NCBI GenBank assembly: GCA_902783825.1
Contig: CACZSJ010000131.1
Coordinates: 1-9,810, forward strand
DNA length: 9,810 bases
Direction of reading: 5' to 3'
DNA from: Oscillospiraceae bacterium
Lineage (GTDB): Bacteria; Bacillota; Clostridia; Oscillospirales; Oscillospiraceae
Of the stretch, positions 1-5,888 are shown one piece after another. Numbering within the stretch: the first letter of the stretch is position 1; each line of letters starts with the position of its first letter. The position numbers and the translations under genes were made by a program. Below the pieces are notes generated by a model. It did not search any database and had not been told where the DNA came from. It saw only the letters and a list, made by a program, of their open reading frames with translations.

Positions 1-108
1 CACGGTAAGCGAATAAAACTTGTAGACCGTGGACTTCGGGCTGCCACACGCACAGAGAAGCATGAGCACCACAAGAAGTAATGCGAAAATGCTGACAAAT
101 TTTCTCGT
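1..108 (-). CDS. Lipoprotein, N-terminal part, with an apparent ACG start (runs off left edge)
   Basis: Only the first 36 codons are inside the window. From position 108 leftward the frame reads (ACG)-Arg-Lys-Phe, then a hydrophobic stretch rich in Leu and Val, then Leu-Cys-Ala-Cys-Gly-Ser-Pro. That is a complete lipoprotein signal peptide: basic n-region, h-region, and lipobox LCAC with the acylated Cys at residue 21. A GGAGG Shine-Dalgarno at 116-120 sits seven bases before the ACG codon, exactly where an ATG is expected. The frame is open back to a TAA at 145-147 but holds no ATG, GTG or TTG upstream. The only in-frame alternatives, two GTGs and an ATG inside the hydrophobic core, would destroy the signal peptide. 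A candidate promoter lies at 142-169. The mature protein is outside the window, so its function is unknown; a binding protein or other surface lipoprotein is possible. Either ACG initiates weakly or the start has been mutated from ATG. Confidence 0.6.
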
Positions 109-141
109 GGGTTTTCCTCCAGATGTTTCAAAATTTTGCTT

Positions 142-169
142 ATTTTAATTTTTTAAGCGTCCCTTTCCA
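142..169 (-). promoter_or_regulatory. Candidate sigma-A promoter of the left-edge lipoprotein gene
   Basis: On the minus strand TGGAAA (169-164; 4 of 6 matches to TTGACA) is followed after 16 bases by TAAAAT (147-142; 5 of 6 matches to TATAAT). Transcription would start near 135, giving a leader of about 27 bases that contains the GGAGG site. A motif ACGGGAAAAG lies directly upstream of the -35 at 171-180. It resembles the tandem ACGGGRTAAAAA repeats in front of mglB. Confidence 0.45.
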
Positions 170-183
170 TCTTTTCCCGTATC

Positions 184-217
184 GCCTCAACGATAAGTGC
201 GTTGGGGCTTTTGTTTT
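184..217 (+). terminator. Hairpin followed by a T-rich tract, oriented as a plus-strand terminator
   Basis: GCCTCAACG (184-192) pairs with CGTTGGGGC (200-208) in a 9-bp stem with one G-T pair and a 7-base loop, and TTTTGTTTT follows at 209-217. The U-tract is on the plus-strand transcript, yet no plus-strand gene precedes it. For the leftward operon the same stem lies about 57 bases past the lacA stop but has no U-tract after it. It may therefore act as a weak end point for the operon, a 3'-end stabiliser, a block to antisense transcription, or the end of a small plus-strand RNA. Confidence 0.4.
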
Positions 218-264
218 GGATTTCTGCGAAGGTATAATTGTCACATATCACTTAATTACCGGAG

Positions 265-882
265 CTATTCCCTCAGCAGCTCTGTGGGAATTCTTTGATG
301 ACGAAAGTAGTAGAGCTGGTCCCGTTCATTGATTGGCCGGAGAACACGGCACGGGTTGCCCGTTGCCACAACGTTGGAGGGCATGTCCCTGGTGACGACG
401 CTGCCGGCGCCGATTACGGTATTGTCGCCGATTGTCACGCCTGGAAGAATGATCGCACCTGCGCCAAGCCAGCAATTGCGCCCAATCCGTACCGGCTGAT
501 TATACTGATAACCCTCTTTCCTCAGCTGCGGCAGCACAGGATGCCCGGCTGTAGCAATAACAACATTCGGGCCGATCATTGTATAATCTCCGATATAGAT
601 ATGGGTATCGTCAACCAGGGTCAGGTTGAAATTGGCCCAGACATTCCGCCCCAGATGAAGATGGGCGCCGCCCCAGTTTGCATGGAAAGGCGGCTCAATA
701 TAGCTTTCCTCGCCGATTTCTGCCAGCATCTGCTGTAGCAAGGTCATGCGTTTTCCCGTCTCCGAGGGGCGGGAGCTGTTATAATCATACAACAGCTCCA
801 TGCATTTGGTCTGCTCCACGGTGATGGCCGGGTCCAGGGGCAAATACAGCTCTCCGCTGTGCAGAATATCCAGAACAGACAT
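265..882 (-). CDS. lacA: Galactoside O-acetyltransferase (LacA-type, left-handed beta-helix)
   Basis: This 205-residue protein transfers acetyl from acetyl-CoA to a sugar hydroxyl, by family probably that of a galactoside, in the cytoplasm. The N-terminal mac/LacA domain carries Leu-Tyr-Asp-Tyr-Asn and Arg-Pro-Ser-Glu at about 31-41. Hexapeptide repeats (IGDY, IGPN, IGRN, IGDN, IGAG) run from about 75 to 170, and the C-terminus has NPCRV and the INxRD-xxYYF motif, all as in E. coli LacA (203 residues). The catalytic His is His114 in TAGHPV; Asn84 and Asp92 in ANFNLTLVDD match the substrate-contacting residues of LacA as I recall them. Such trimeric enzymes are thought to detoxify non-metabolised galactosides. 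The ATG at 882 is six bases past the mglC stop with only a weak ribosome site, so translation is probably coupled to mglC. The start and length agree with the family. A maltose-type acetyltransferase is the less likely alternative. Confidence 0.88.
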   Translation of the reverse strand: MSVLDILHSGELYLPLDPAITVEQTKCMELLYDYNSSRPSETGKRMTLLQQMLAEIGEESYIEPPFHANWGGAHLHLGRNVWANFNLTLVDDTHIYIGDYTMIGPNVVIATAGHPVLPQLRKEGYQYNQPVRIGRNCWLGAGAIILPGVTIGDNTVIGAGSVVTRDMPSNVVATGNPCRVLRPINERDQLYYFRHQRIPTELLRE

Positions 883-888
883 ATCGGC

Positions 889-1974
889 TTATTTCTTGAC
901 CAGGTATTTGCGCATATCCAGCGAACAGGCCGCGAGGATGATGGCGCCCTTGATGATAAACTGCAGGTTGGGGTTGATGCCCAGCATGTTCAGCGCCACG
1001 AAGATGATGCGAAGCACGAACACGCCCAGCACGATGCCGCCGATATTGCCGGTGCCTCCGACGAAGGAAACGCCGCCGATTACGCAGGCCGCGATGGCAT
1101 CACACTCGTTGTTCAGACCCGTGCCCGCCGTGATGGAGCCCAGACGGGCAGCCTCCACGAAGCCGGCATAACCGTACATGGCGCCGGCCAACGTGTGTAC
1201 CATCACGGTGGTCATAAACACATTGACGCCGGAGACCTTCGCCGCCTCCATGTTGGAGCCTACGGCGAACATGTTTTTGCCGAAGCGGGTCTTGTTCCAG
1301 ATAAACCACATGAGGGCTACCAGAAAGATGGCAAAGATCACGTACCAGGGGATGGAAACATTCCAGTTGCTGATACGGATGGCGGGGCCGGACACAGCGC
1401 TCTTAAATTCCTGGGCGACATTGCTGATGGGGCCGCCGCCGTTGCCGTTGATCTGGAAGAACATCAGAATGATGCCGTAGGTGATCAGCTGCGTGGCGAG
1501 GGTGACAATGAAGGGGTGCAGGCTGAACTTGGCCACAAAGAAGCCGTTGACCAGACCGATCACCGCACCGGCCAGCATGACCATCAGCATGACCGCGATG
1601 ATCCAGCCGCCGCTGGTGGCGGGCAGATGCTCAAAGATCAGCTTGGAGGCCGCACGATTTTGAAGGAAAGCCGCCGACATAGCTGCCGACAGGCCGAAAA
1701 CACGGCCAGCAGACAGGTCGGTGCCGGTCAGCACGATGCAGCCGCCAATGCCCAGGGCCATAGGCAGGGAGACGGCGGCCAGCATGATGATATTGACAAT
1801 GGAGCTGGGGCTGAGGAAATTCTTGTTGACGATGGCCGTGAAAATGATGAAGATGGCCATCAGAATGTACAGCGCGTTATTCAGCAGCCCGTCCGTCCAA
1901 TAGCGGCGGCGGTCCAGCCGGTCAAGCGCCTGGTACTCCTGTTTTTTTCTCGCAAAAAAGCCGTTCTTAGCCAT
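889..1974 (-). CDS. mglC: Galactose/methyl-galactoside ABC transporter permease MglC
   Basis: A 361-residue inner-membrane permease of the RbsC/AraH/MglC family (BPD_transp_2), which forms the channel for sugar delivered by MglB. Hydrophobic segments run from about residue 34 to 353. Diagnostic stretches include TGTDLSAGRV (83-92), HPFIVTLATQLITYG (153-167), NNECDAIAACVIGGVSF (288-304) and the C-terminal NPNLQFIIKGAIILAA (334-349), all closely matching E. coli MglC as I recall it. The ATG at 1974 was chosen because GAGGAGGA stands five bases before it; a TTG fifteen bases further upstream has no such site. That ribosome site overlaps the mglA stop codon (1986-1988), so the two genes are tightly coupled. 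A cytoplasmic, highly charged N-terminus of about 30 residues precedes the first membrane segment. Assignment to MglC rather than RbsC rests on the loop sequences and on the neighbours. Confidence 0.92.
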   Translation of the reverse strand: MAKNGFFARKKQEYQALDRLDRRRYWTDGLLNNALYILMAIFIIFTAIVNKNFLSPSSIVNIIMLAAVSLPMALGIGGCIVLTGTDLSAGRVFGLSAAMSAAFLQNRAASKLIFEHLPATSGGWIIAVMLMVMLAGAVIGLVNGFFVAKFSLHPFIVTLATQLITYGIILMFFQINGNGGGPISNVAQEFKSAVSGPAIRISNWNVSIPWYVIFAIFLVALMWFIWNKTRFGKNMFAVGSNMEAAKVSGVNVFMTTVMVHTLAGAMYGYAGFVEAARLGSITAGTGLNNECDAIAACVIGGVSFVGGTGNIGGIVLGVFVLRIIFVALNMLGINPNLQFIIKGAIILAACSLDMRKYLVKK

Positions 1975-1985
1975 GATCTTCCTCC

Positions 1986-3485
1986 TCAAACGTATTTCGC
2001 GGCCAGGGTCATGATCTCCTCCTGGGTGGTAGTGCGGGCATCTACTTCGCCGGCCAGACGGCCTCCGGACATGACCAGAATTCGGTCGCAGATGCCCAGC
2101 AGCTCCGGCATTTCGGAGGAGACCACCAAAACGGTTTTGCCCCGGTTGGCAAGATCCAGAATCAGCTGATAGATCTCATACTTGGCGCCCACGTCGATGC
2201 CACGGGTGGGCTCGTCGAGCAGGAGCACCTCCGGGTCGGTGAGCAGCCAGCGGCCGATGATGACCTTCTGCTGGTTGCCGCCGGAGAGACTGCGGATCTT
2301 GGTCTCCTGAGAGGGCGTCTTGGTGCGCATGGCGTCGATGGACCACTGCGTGTCCTTCCTCATGGTTTTTTCTGACAGCCACACTCCCGCCTTCAGATGC
2401 TTCTTCAGGCTGGAGATCACAGTATTATCCCGGATGTTCTCAATAGCAAAGATGCCGGTGGCGCGGCGCTCCTCGGTGAGCAAGGAAAAGCCGTTTTTGA
2501 TGGACTCCCGGGGCGTGCGGTTGCGGCATACCTTGCCGTTTAGCTTTATGGTGCCGCTCTTGCGGGTGGCGTTGCCAAAGATGTTCTCCAGCGTCTCCGT
2601 GCGGCCGCTGCCATCGAGACCTGCGAGGCCGAGGATTTCGCCTTTGTGTGCCTGGAAACTGACGTCCTTCAGCAGGCTGTACTGGGCGCTGAGATTCTCC
2701 ACCTCCAGCGACACCTCGCCGACCGTGTTGGTCTTTGGCGGAAACTGATTGGTCAACTCGCGGCCGACCATATAGCGGATGATGTCTGCCATTTCCAGCT
2801 CGGCGGCTGGCTTGGTGACAACATGCATGCCGTCCCGCATGACGGTGATGGTGTCGGAAATGCGCTTGATTTCCGCCATTTTGTGGGAAATGTAAATGAT
2901 GCCCACGCCACGGTCGCGCAGCATGTTGATGATGCGAAACAGATGCTCCACCTCCTGCTCCGTCAGGGACGAGGTGGGTTCATCAAAAACGATTACCTTG
3001 GAATGATAGGAAACGGCTTTGGCGATCTCTACCATCTGGCGCTGGGAAACCGGCATGGTGCTCATGATGCGTCTGGGATCTACATTTACCCCCAGCTCCT
3101 CGAACACTGCCTTGGTGTCGTCGTACATCTTCTTTTCGTCCACCATGACGCCGCCGATCGTGGGATACCGGCCAAGCCATATATTATCCATGACTGAACG
3201 TTTAAGGGCCTGGTTCAGCTCCTGGTGTACCATGGCGACGCCGTTTTGCAGCGCCTCCTTGGAGCTCTTGAAGTCCACCTCCCGACCCTCCAGATAGATG
3301 TGTCCGCTGTCCTTGCTGTAAATGCCAAAGAGGCATTTCATCAGCGTGGACTTGCCGGCACCGTTCTCGCCCATGAGCGCATGCACCGTTCCCGCCTCCA
3401 CATCCAGAGAGACTTGATCCAGCGCCTTGACGCCGGGAAAGGTTTTGGTGATATCCGTCATTCTCAGGAGGATATCCTCTGCCAT
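1986..3485 (-). CDS. mglA: Galactose/methyl-galactoside ABC transporter ATP-binding protein MglA
   Basis: A 499-residue fused double ATPase that powers sugar import through MglC. In the first half, Walker A is GENGAGKST (39-47), the signature region is MPVSQRQM (144-151), Walker B is VIVFDEP (164-170) and the H-loop His is 201. In the second half the P-loop is degenerate (GLDGSGRTE, no Lys, about 289-297), the signature is LSGGNQQK (400-407), Walker B is VLLLDEP (420-426), and the H-loop His is replaced in VVSSEM. This asymmetry, with one competent and one degenerate site, is normal for the RbsA/MglA/AraG family, and the length is typical (about 500). The ATG at 3485 was chosen because GGGAGGT precedes it at good spacing; a TTG start 51 bases upstream would add an atypical leader. 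It lies between mglB (102-bp gap with a strong hairpin) and mglC (ribosome site overlapping the stop). Confidence 0.93.
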   Translation of the reverse strand: MAEDILLRMTDITKTFPGVKALDQVSLDVEAGTVHALMGENGAGKSTLMKCLFGIYSKDSGHIYLEGREVDFKSSKEALQNGVAMVHQELNQALKRSVMDNIWLGRYPTIGGVMVDEKKMYDDTKAVFEELGVNVDPRRIMSTMPVSQRQMVEIAKAVSYHSKVIVFDEPTSSLTEQEVEHLFRIINMLRDRGVGIIYISHKMAEIKRISDTITVMRDGMHVVTKPAAELEMADIIRYMVGRELTNQFPPKTNTVGEVSLEVENLSAQYSLLKDVSFQAHKGEILGLAGLDGSGRTETLENIFGNATRKSGTIKLNGKVCRNRTPRESIKNGFSLLTEERRATGIFAIENIRDNTVISSLKKHLKAGVWLSEKTMRKDTQWSIDAMRTKTPSQETKIRSLSGGNQQKVIIGRWLLTDPEVLLLDEPTRGIDVGAKYEIYQLILDLANRGKTVLVVSSEMPELLGICDRILVMSGGRLAGEVDARTTTQEEIMTLAAKYV

Positions 3486-3537
3486 ATTCTTACCTCCCAC
3501 TCTGTTGAATGAGGAATTATCTTCCGATAACTCCAAG

Positions 3538-3569
3538 TCGGGGCAGCCGTCATTAGACGGCTGCCCCGA
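3538..3569 (-). promoter_or_regulatory. Perfect intercistronic hairpin between mglB and mglA
   Basis: A 14-bp stem (3538-3551 with 3556-3569; core GGGGCAGCCGTC) closes a 4-base ATTA/TAAT loop with no mismatch, 19 bases after the mglB stop. The minus-strand transcript continues with ACTTGGAGTTATC and has no U-tract, so it is not a standard intrinsic terminator. Its position, just after the binding-protein gene and before the ATPase gene, fits a 3'-end stabiliser or processing barrier that keeps mglB mRNA more abundant than mglAC, as is known for other binding-protein transport operons. The role is inferred; the structure is plain in the sequence. Confidence 0.85.
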
Positions 3570-3587
3570 TCAGGCATGCATGTGAAA

Positions 3588-4730
3588 TCAGGCGACGGGC
3601 TGGTAGGCAACAAACAGCTTGTTGGTGAAGCCCTCGGCCATGCTCACGCCTTCGCCGGAGGCCAGAGCAGCCAGAGCGTCGGCGGGCGTGGCGCCGCCGC
3701 CCAGGGCGACGACGGTGGAGCAGATAGCCTCAGCCATAGCGGGCGCGGACTGCAGGACCGTGCCGGTCATGCCGCCGGCGGCGATGGCGTCGCGAGCGGG
3801 CTGGGTGGCGTCAACACCGAATACGGGGATCATCTTGCTGTCGCCGCCGTTGTTGTAGCCGGCGTTCTGCAGAGCGGCCATGGCGCCGAGCGCCATGTCG
3901 TCGTTGTTGGCGATAACAAGCTCGATCATGTTGCCGTTGGCCTCGGAGTACTCGGCCAGGTTGGTGGTCATGAACTCATTGCCGGCCGCAGCGGACCAGG
4001 CGCCGTTGGGGTCAAGCTGGTACTTGTCGCTGTTGCTGGAGTTGAAGTACACGAGCTCGGGCTTGCCGGCAGCGGTCAGGACGGCGTTAGCGTCCTCTAC
4101 GCCGTACTTCGTGCGGTAGATGGCCTCGACGTTGGTGGCGTCACCCATGAACATGGCATAGGAAATCTCGCCGTCGCCGTTGAGATCGACTGCGTCATAG
4201 TTGGCAAGCAGATACTCGCCGATCATCTTACCCTGCATGTGGCCAGCCTCGGGGGCATCGGTGCCGATAAAGGCGATGCCGTCGTTGGCGTTGAGCAGCT
4301 TGCCCTCCTCGCCGTCGCCCTCAATGGCGCGGTTGAAGAACACGACGGGCAAGTCGCCCGCGGCATCGATGATCTGCTGGGCGGCGTCGGCGGAGCCGGA
4401 GGTGACCAGGTTCACGACCAGGATGTTGAAGCCGTTGGTAACAGCGGTCTGGACCTGCTCGAGCTGAGTGGCCTGATTGTTGGCAGCGTCAAAATTCTGG
4501 AAATCAACGCCGGCTTCCGTCAAATCCGCGTCAAGGGCGTCACGGACGGTGGACAGGAAAGCGTCCCCGAAGTTGTACCAGAAAACGGCAACTTTGGGTG
4601 CGGATGCGTCGGCAGCGGGCTCGGCAGCGGGCTCGGCGGCAGGAGTGGCGGCAGGGGCGGCACTCTGACCGCAGGCGGCCAGTGCGAAGACCATGACGAC
4701 TGCCAGAAGCATAGCAAGGGTCTTTTTCAT
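3588..4730 (-). CDS. mglB: Galactose/glucose-binding lipoprotein MglB
   Basis: A 380-residue substrate-binding lipoprotein of the Peripla_BP_4 family that captures sugar outside the membrane for MglAC. The signal peptide ends in the lipobox LAAC (Cys20), followed by an Ala/Pro/Glu linker (about 23-45). The binding domain matches E. coli MglB: NFGDAFLSTVR near the start, VVFFNRAI (129-136), the EF-hand-like calcium loop DLNGDGEIS (182-190), ELVIANNDDMALGA (270-283) and PVFGVDATQPA (302-312). By alignment to the E. coli sugar contacts as I remember them, the equivalents of Asp14, Phe16, Asn91, Arg158, Trp183, Asn211 and Asp236 are kept. His152 becomes Asn200, Asp154 becomes Glu202, and Asn256 becomes Gln327. 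The ATG at 4730 follows GGAGGAA at 4738-4744. A bulky product next to mglA/mglC and behind two candidate promoters fits the transport operon's first gene. The ligand may be galactose, glucose, a methyl-galactoside or a relative. Confidence 0.9.
   Translation of the reverse strand: MKKTLAMLLAVVMVFALAACGQSAAPAATPAAEPAAEPAADASAPKVAVFWYNFGDAFLSTVRDALDADLTEAGVDFQNFDAANNQATQLEQVQTAVTNGFNILVVNLVTSGSADAAQQIIDAAGDLPVVFFNRAIEGDGEEGKLLNANDGIAFIGTDAPEAGHMQGKMIGEYLLANYDAVDLNGDGEISYAMFMGDATNVEAIYRTKYGVEDANAVLTAAGKPELVYFNSSNSDKYQLDPNGAWSAAAGNEFMTTNLAEYSEANGNMIELVIANNDDMALGAMAALQNAGYNNGGDSKMIPVFGVDATQPARDAIAAGGMTGTVLQSAPAMAEAICSTVVALGGGATPADALAALASGEGVSMAEGFTNKLFVAYQPVA
4609..4644. repeat. Tandem 12-bp repeats encoding the Ala-Glu-Pro linker of MglB
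   Basis: TCGGCAGCGGGC occurs twice in exact tandem (4609-4620, 4621-4632), and a diverged third copy follows (4633-4644). Read on the minus strand they encode the repeated Pro-Ala-Ala-Glu units between the lipidated Cys and the sugar-binding domain. Such a tract can lengthen or shorten by slippage in frame, changing only linker length. Confidence 0.8.
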
Positions 4731-4762
4731 TGTACAATTCCTCCATATAAATTTTTTGTTTC

Positions 4763-4778
4763 AGGGTATAGATACCCT
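4763..4778 (-). promoter_or_regulatory. Inverted repeat in the mglB leader
   Basis: AGGGTAT (4763-4769) and ATACCCT (4772-4778) form a perfect 7-bp inverted repeat around two bases. It lies just downstream of the proximal mglB promoter (expected start near 4784). It could be a repressor operator, or in RNA a 6-bp stem with a 4-base loop in the 5' leader. The leader has no other strong structure before the ribosome site. Confidence 0.5.
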
Positions 4779-4790
4779 TGGATGGTTTCT

Positions 4791-4818
4791 ATTTTATCAG
4801 GCCCGAGTGCATTTTCAA
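4791..4818 (-). promoter_or_regulatory. Proximal candidate promoter of mglBAC-lacA
   Basis: On the minus strand TTGAAA (4818-4813, 5 of 6) and TAAAAT (4796-4791, 5 of 6) are separated by 16 bases. Transcription would begin near 4784, leaving a leader of about 54 bases before the mglB ATG. The tandem direct repeat at 4846-4869 would then cover about -62 to -85, a usual place for an AraC-type activator. Confidence 0.6.
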
Positions 4819-4845
4819 TTGAATTCCTTACGCAAAAGGTTAGAT

Positions 4846-4869
4846 TTTTTACCCCGTTTTTTATCCCGT
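4846..4869 (-). promoter_or_regulatory. Tandem 12-bp direct repeat, candidate regulator binding site
   Basis: On the minus strand ACGGGATAAAAA (4869-4858) is followed directly by ACGGGGTAAAAA (4857-4846), identical at 11 of 12 positions. Head-to-tail repeats of about one helical turn are the usual site form for AraC-type regulators, and one is encoded in this locus (7581-9119). The repeat also overlaps the spacer and -10 of the distal promoter. Confidence 0.55.
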
Positions 4870-4874
4870 GTCAA
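4846..4874 (-). promoter_or_regulatory. Distal candidate promoter upstream of mglB
   Basis: TTGACA (4874-4869, perfect) is followed after 17 bases by TAAAAA (4851-4846, 4 of 6). The start would be near 4839, about 109 bases before the mglB ATG. The -10 lies inside the second copy of the direct repeat, so a protein bound there would block this promoter. It is less certain than the proximal promoter because of its poorer -10. Confidence 0.4.
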
Positions 4875-4888
4875 ATTCGGCACCTCAT

Positions 4889-4909
4889 TTTTGTGTAAGT
4901 TTTACAAAA
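4889..4909. promoter_or_regulatory. AT-rich nested inverted repeats after the sensor lipoprotein gene
   Basis: TTTTGT (4889-4894) and ACAAAA (4904-4909) form an outer inverted repeat; inside it TGTAA (4894-4898) and TTACA (4902-4906) form a second, sharing one base with the outer arm. The site lies just past the stop of the sensor lipoprotein gene and upstream of the distal mglB promoter. It has no U-tract terminator form on the minus strand. It may be an operator, or chance in AT-rich DNA. Confidence 0.25.
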
Positions 4910-4916
4910 CGCCGCG

Positions 4917-5888
4917 TCACCCAAAGGAAAACAACGCCTTCTGGCTCTCGATGGTGAACATGTTGTCGGCCGTGATGATGGTGGTGGCCGTGTCGATGAG
5001 CCGGTTAGGGTCAAAGCTCTGCCCCTCCAGCAGCTTCCAGGCCGTCTCCACGCCCAGATAGCCCATGGCATAGGGGTTCTGGGCGATCAGCGCGGACACA
5101 GTGCCGCTGCGCATCAGATCCACGCACTGCACATTGGTGTCGAAGCCCACCACCCGCACGGTCCCGGCCAATCCCAGCCGGTCTGCGGCCTGGGCCACGC
5201 CCACGGCCAGCGGCTCGTTGAGGCCTACCAGCACGTTGATCTCCGGGTAATCGGCCAGCAGGATTTCCGTCCCGGCGGCGGCCGCATCCGGCGTGGCGGA
5301 CACGTTGACCGTATGGACGCCCCGGACCCGCCCATCAGAGGCCAGGACCTCCCGCAGTCCCATTTCCCGCTCCTGCCCGTTGCGGCTCCCCAGGTCGAAA
5401 TTGACGATCCCCACATAGAGTTCCGGCTCTTGGGTGTCCAGCACCGCCGCAGCGGTCATACGCCCGGCCTGCAAATTGTCCGTGCCGATGCGGGCGCTGA
5501 CCTTCCGCGAATCCACGTCGCTGTCGATGACCACAATCTTGACGCCAGCGTCCGCCGCTGCGTCGATGGCGGCAGCGTTCTCTGTATAGCTGATCGCGGA
5601 AAAAATGATGGCGTCCGCATTGTGTTCCGCCGCCTGGGCGATATATTCATTTTGCTTGCCGTAATCTTCCTCGGTTTCCGGCCCCACAATGGTGAGATCC
5701 ACGTTGTATTCCGCCTTGGCAGCGTTGGCACCGGCAAAGGCGGAAAGCCAAAAGTCTGTGTCTGTGGATTTGGCCACGAACCAGACTTTATACTGTGCGG
5801 CTTTGATGCCATGGCTCGTCGGGCCGCAGCCGGTCAGGAACAGAATCAAAGACAGCATCAGAGAAAGCCACCTTCTACTTGTTTTCAT
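4917..5888 (-). CDS. Sugar-binding lipoprotein paired with the histidine kinase (likely extracellular sensor)
   Basis: A 323-residue Peripla_BP_4 (RbsB-like) lipoprotein. The signal peptide starts MKTSRRW and ends in lipobox LTGC (Cys21). The first lobe begins with YKVWFVAKSTDTDFW (33-47), a typical opening of ribose/galactose-type binding proteins; later segments include IVVIDSDVDS, GTDNLQAG, INVLVGLNEPLAVGVAQAA and VRVVGFDTN, the hinge and second-lobe motifs of the fold. The ATG at 5888 follows GGAGG at six bases and lies 14 bases inside the end of the kinase gene; a TTG 93 bases upstream is not supported. The overlap with the kinase, and separation from mglB by its own promoters, suggest a role in signalling rather than transport. 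A precedent is XylFII acting with LytS/YesN in clostridia. It differs strongly from MglB and lacks the calcium loop, so the two need not bind the same sugar. A transport role cannot be excluded. Confidence 0.82.
   Translation of the reverse strand: MKTSRRWLSLMLSLILFLTGCGPTSHGIKAAQYKVWFVAKSTDTDFWLSAFAGANAAKAEYNVDLTIVGPETEEDYGKQNEYIAQAAEHNADAIIFSAISYTENAAAIDAAADAGVKIVVIDSDVDSRKVSARIGTDNLQAGRMTAAAVLDTQEPELYVGIVNFDLGSRNGQEREMGLREVLASDGRVRGVHTVNVSATPDAAAAGTEILLADYPEINVLVGLNEPLAVGVAQAADRLGLAGTVRVVGFDTNVQCVDLMRSGTVSALIAQNPYAMGYLGVETAWKLLEGQSFDPNRLIDTATTIITADNMFTIESQKALFSFG

Noticed and set aside
859..2169. Long open frame on the plus strand opposite mglC
   Set aside because: Its translation is His/Asp/Gly-rich with no recognisable domain, and it lies exactly antisense to a certain permease gene; it is open because of the codon bias of mglC.
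2266..2530. Degenerate second nucleotide-binding site of MglA (no Walker A Lys, no H-loop His) as possible damage
   Set aside because: This asymmetry is normal for RbsA/MglA/AraG-type fused ATPases.
3486..3536. Extended N-terminus for MglA from a TTG codon at 3536
   Set aside because: The ATG at 3485 has GGGAGGT at proper spacing and matches the family N-terminus; the extension would also start next to the intercistronic hairpin.
3576..4898. Long open frame on the plus strand opposite mglB (Gly/Val/His-rich)
   Set aside because: Antisense shadow of the well-supported mglB gene; low-complexity translation, no promoter or ribosome site.
4889..4909. Terminator after the sensor lipoprotein gene
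   Set aside because: The nested AT-rich inverted repeats lack a GC-rich stem and a following U-tract on the minus strand, so readthrough from the sensor operon into mglB remains possible.
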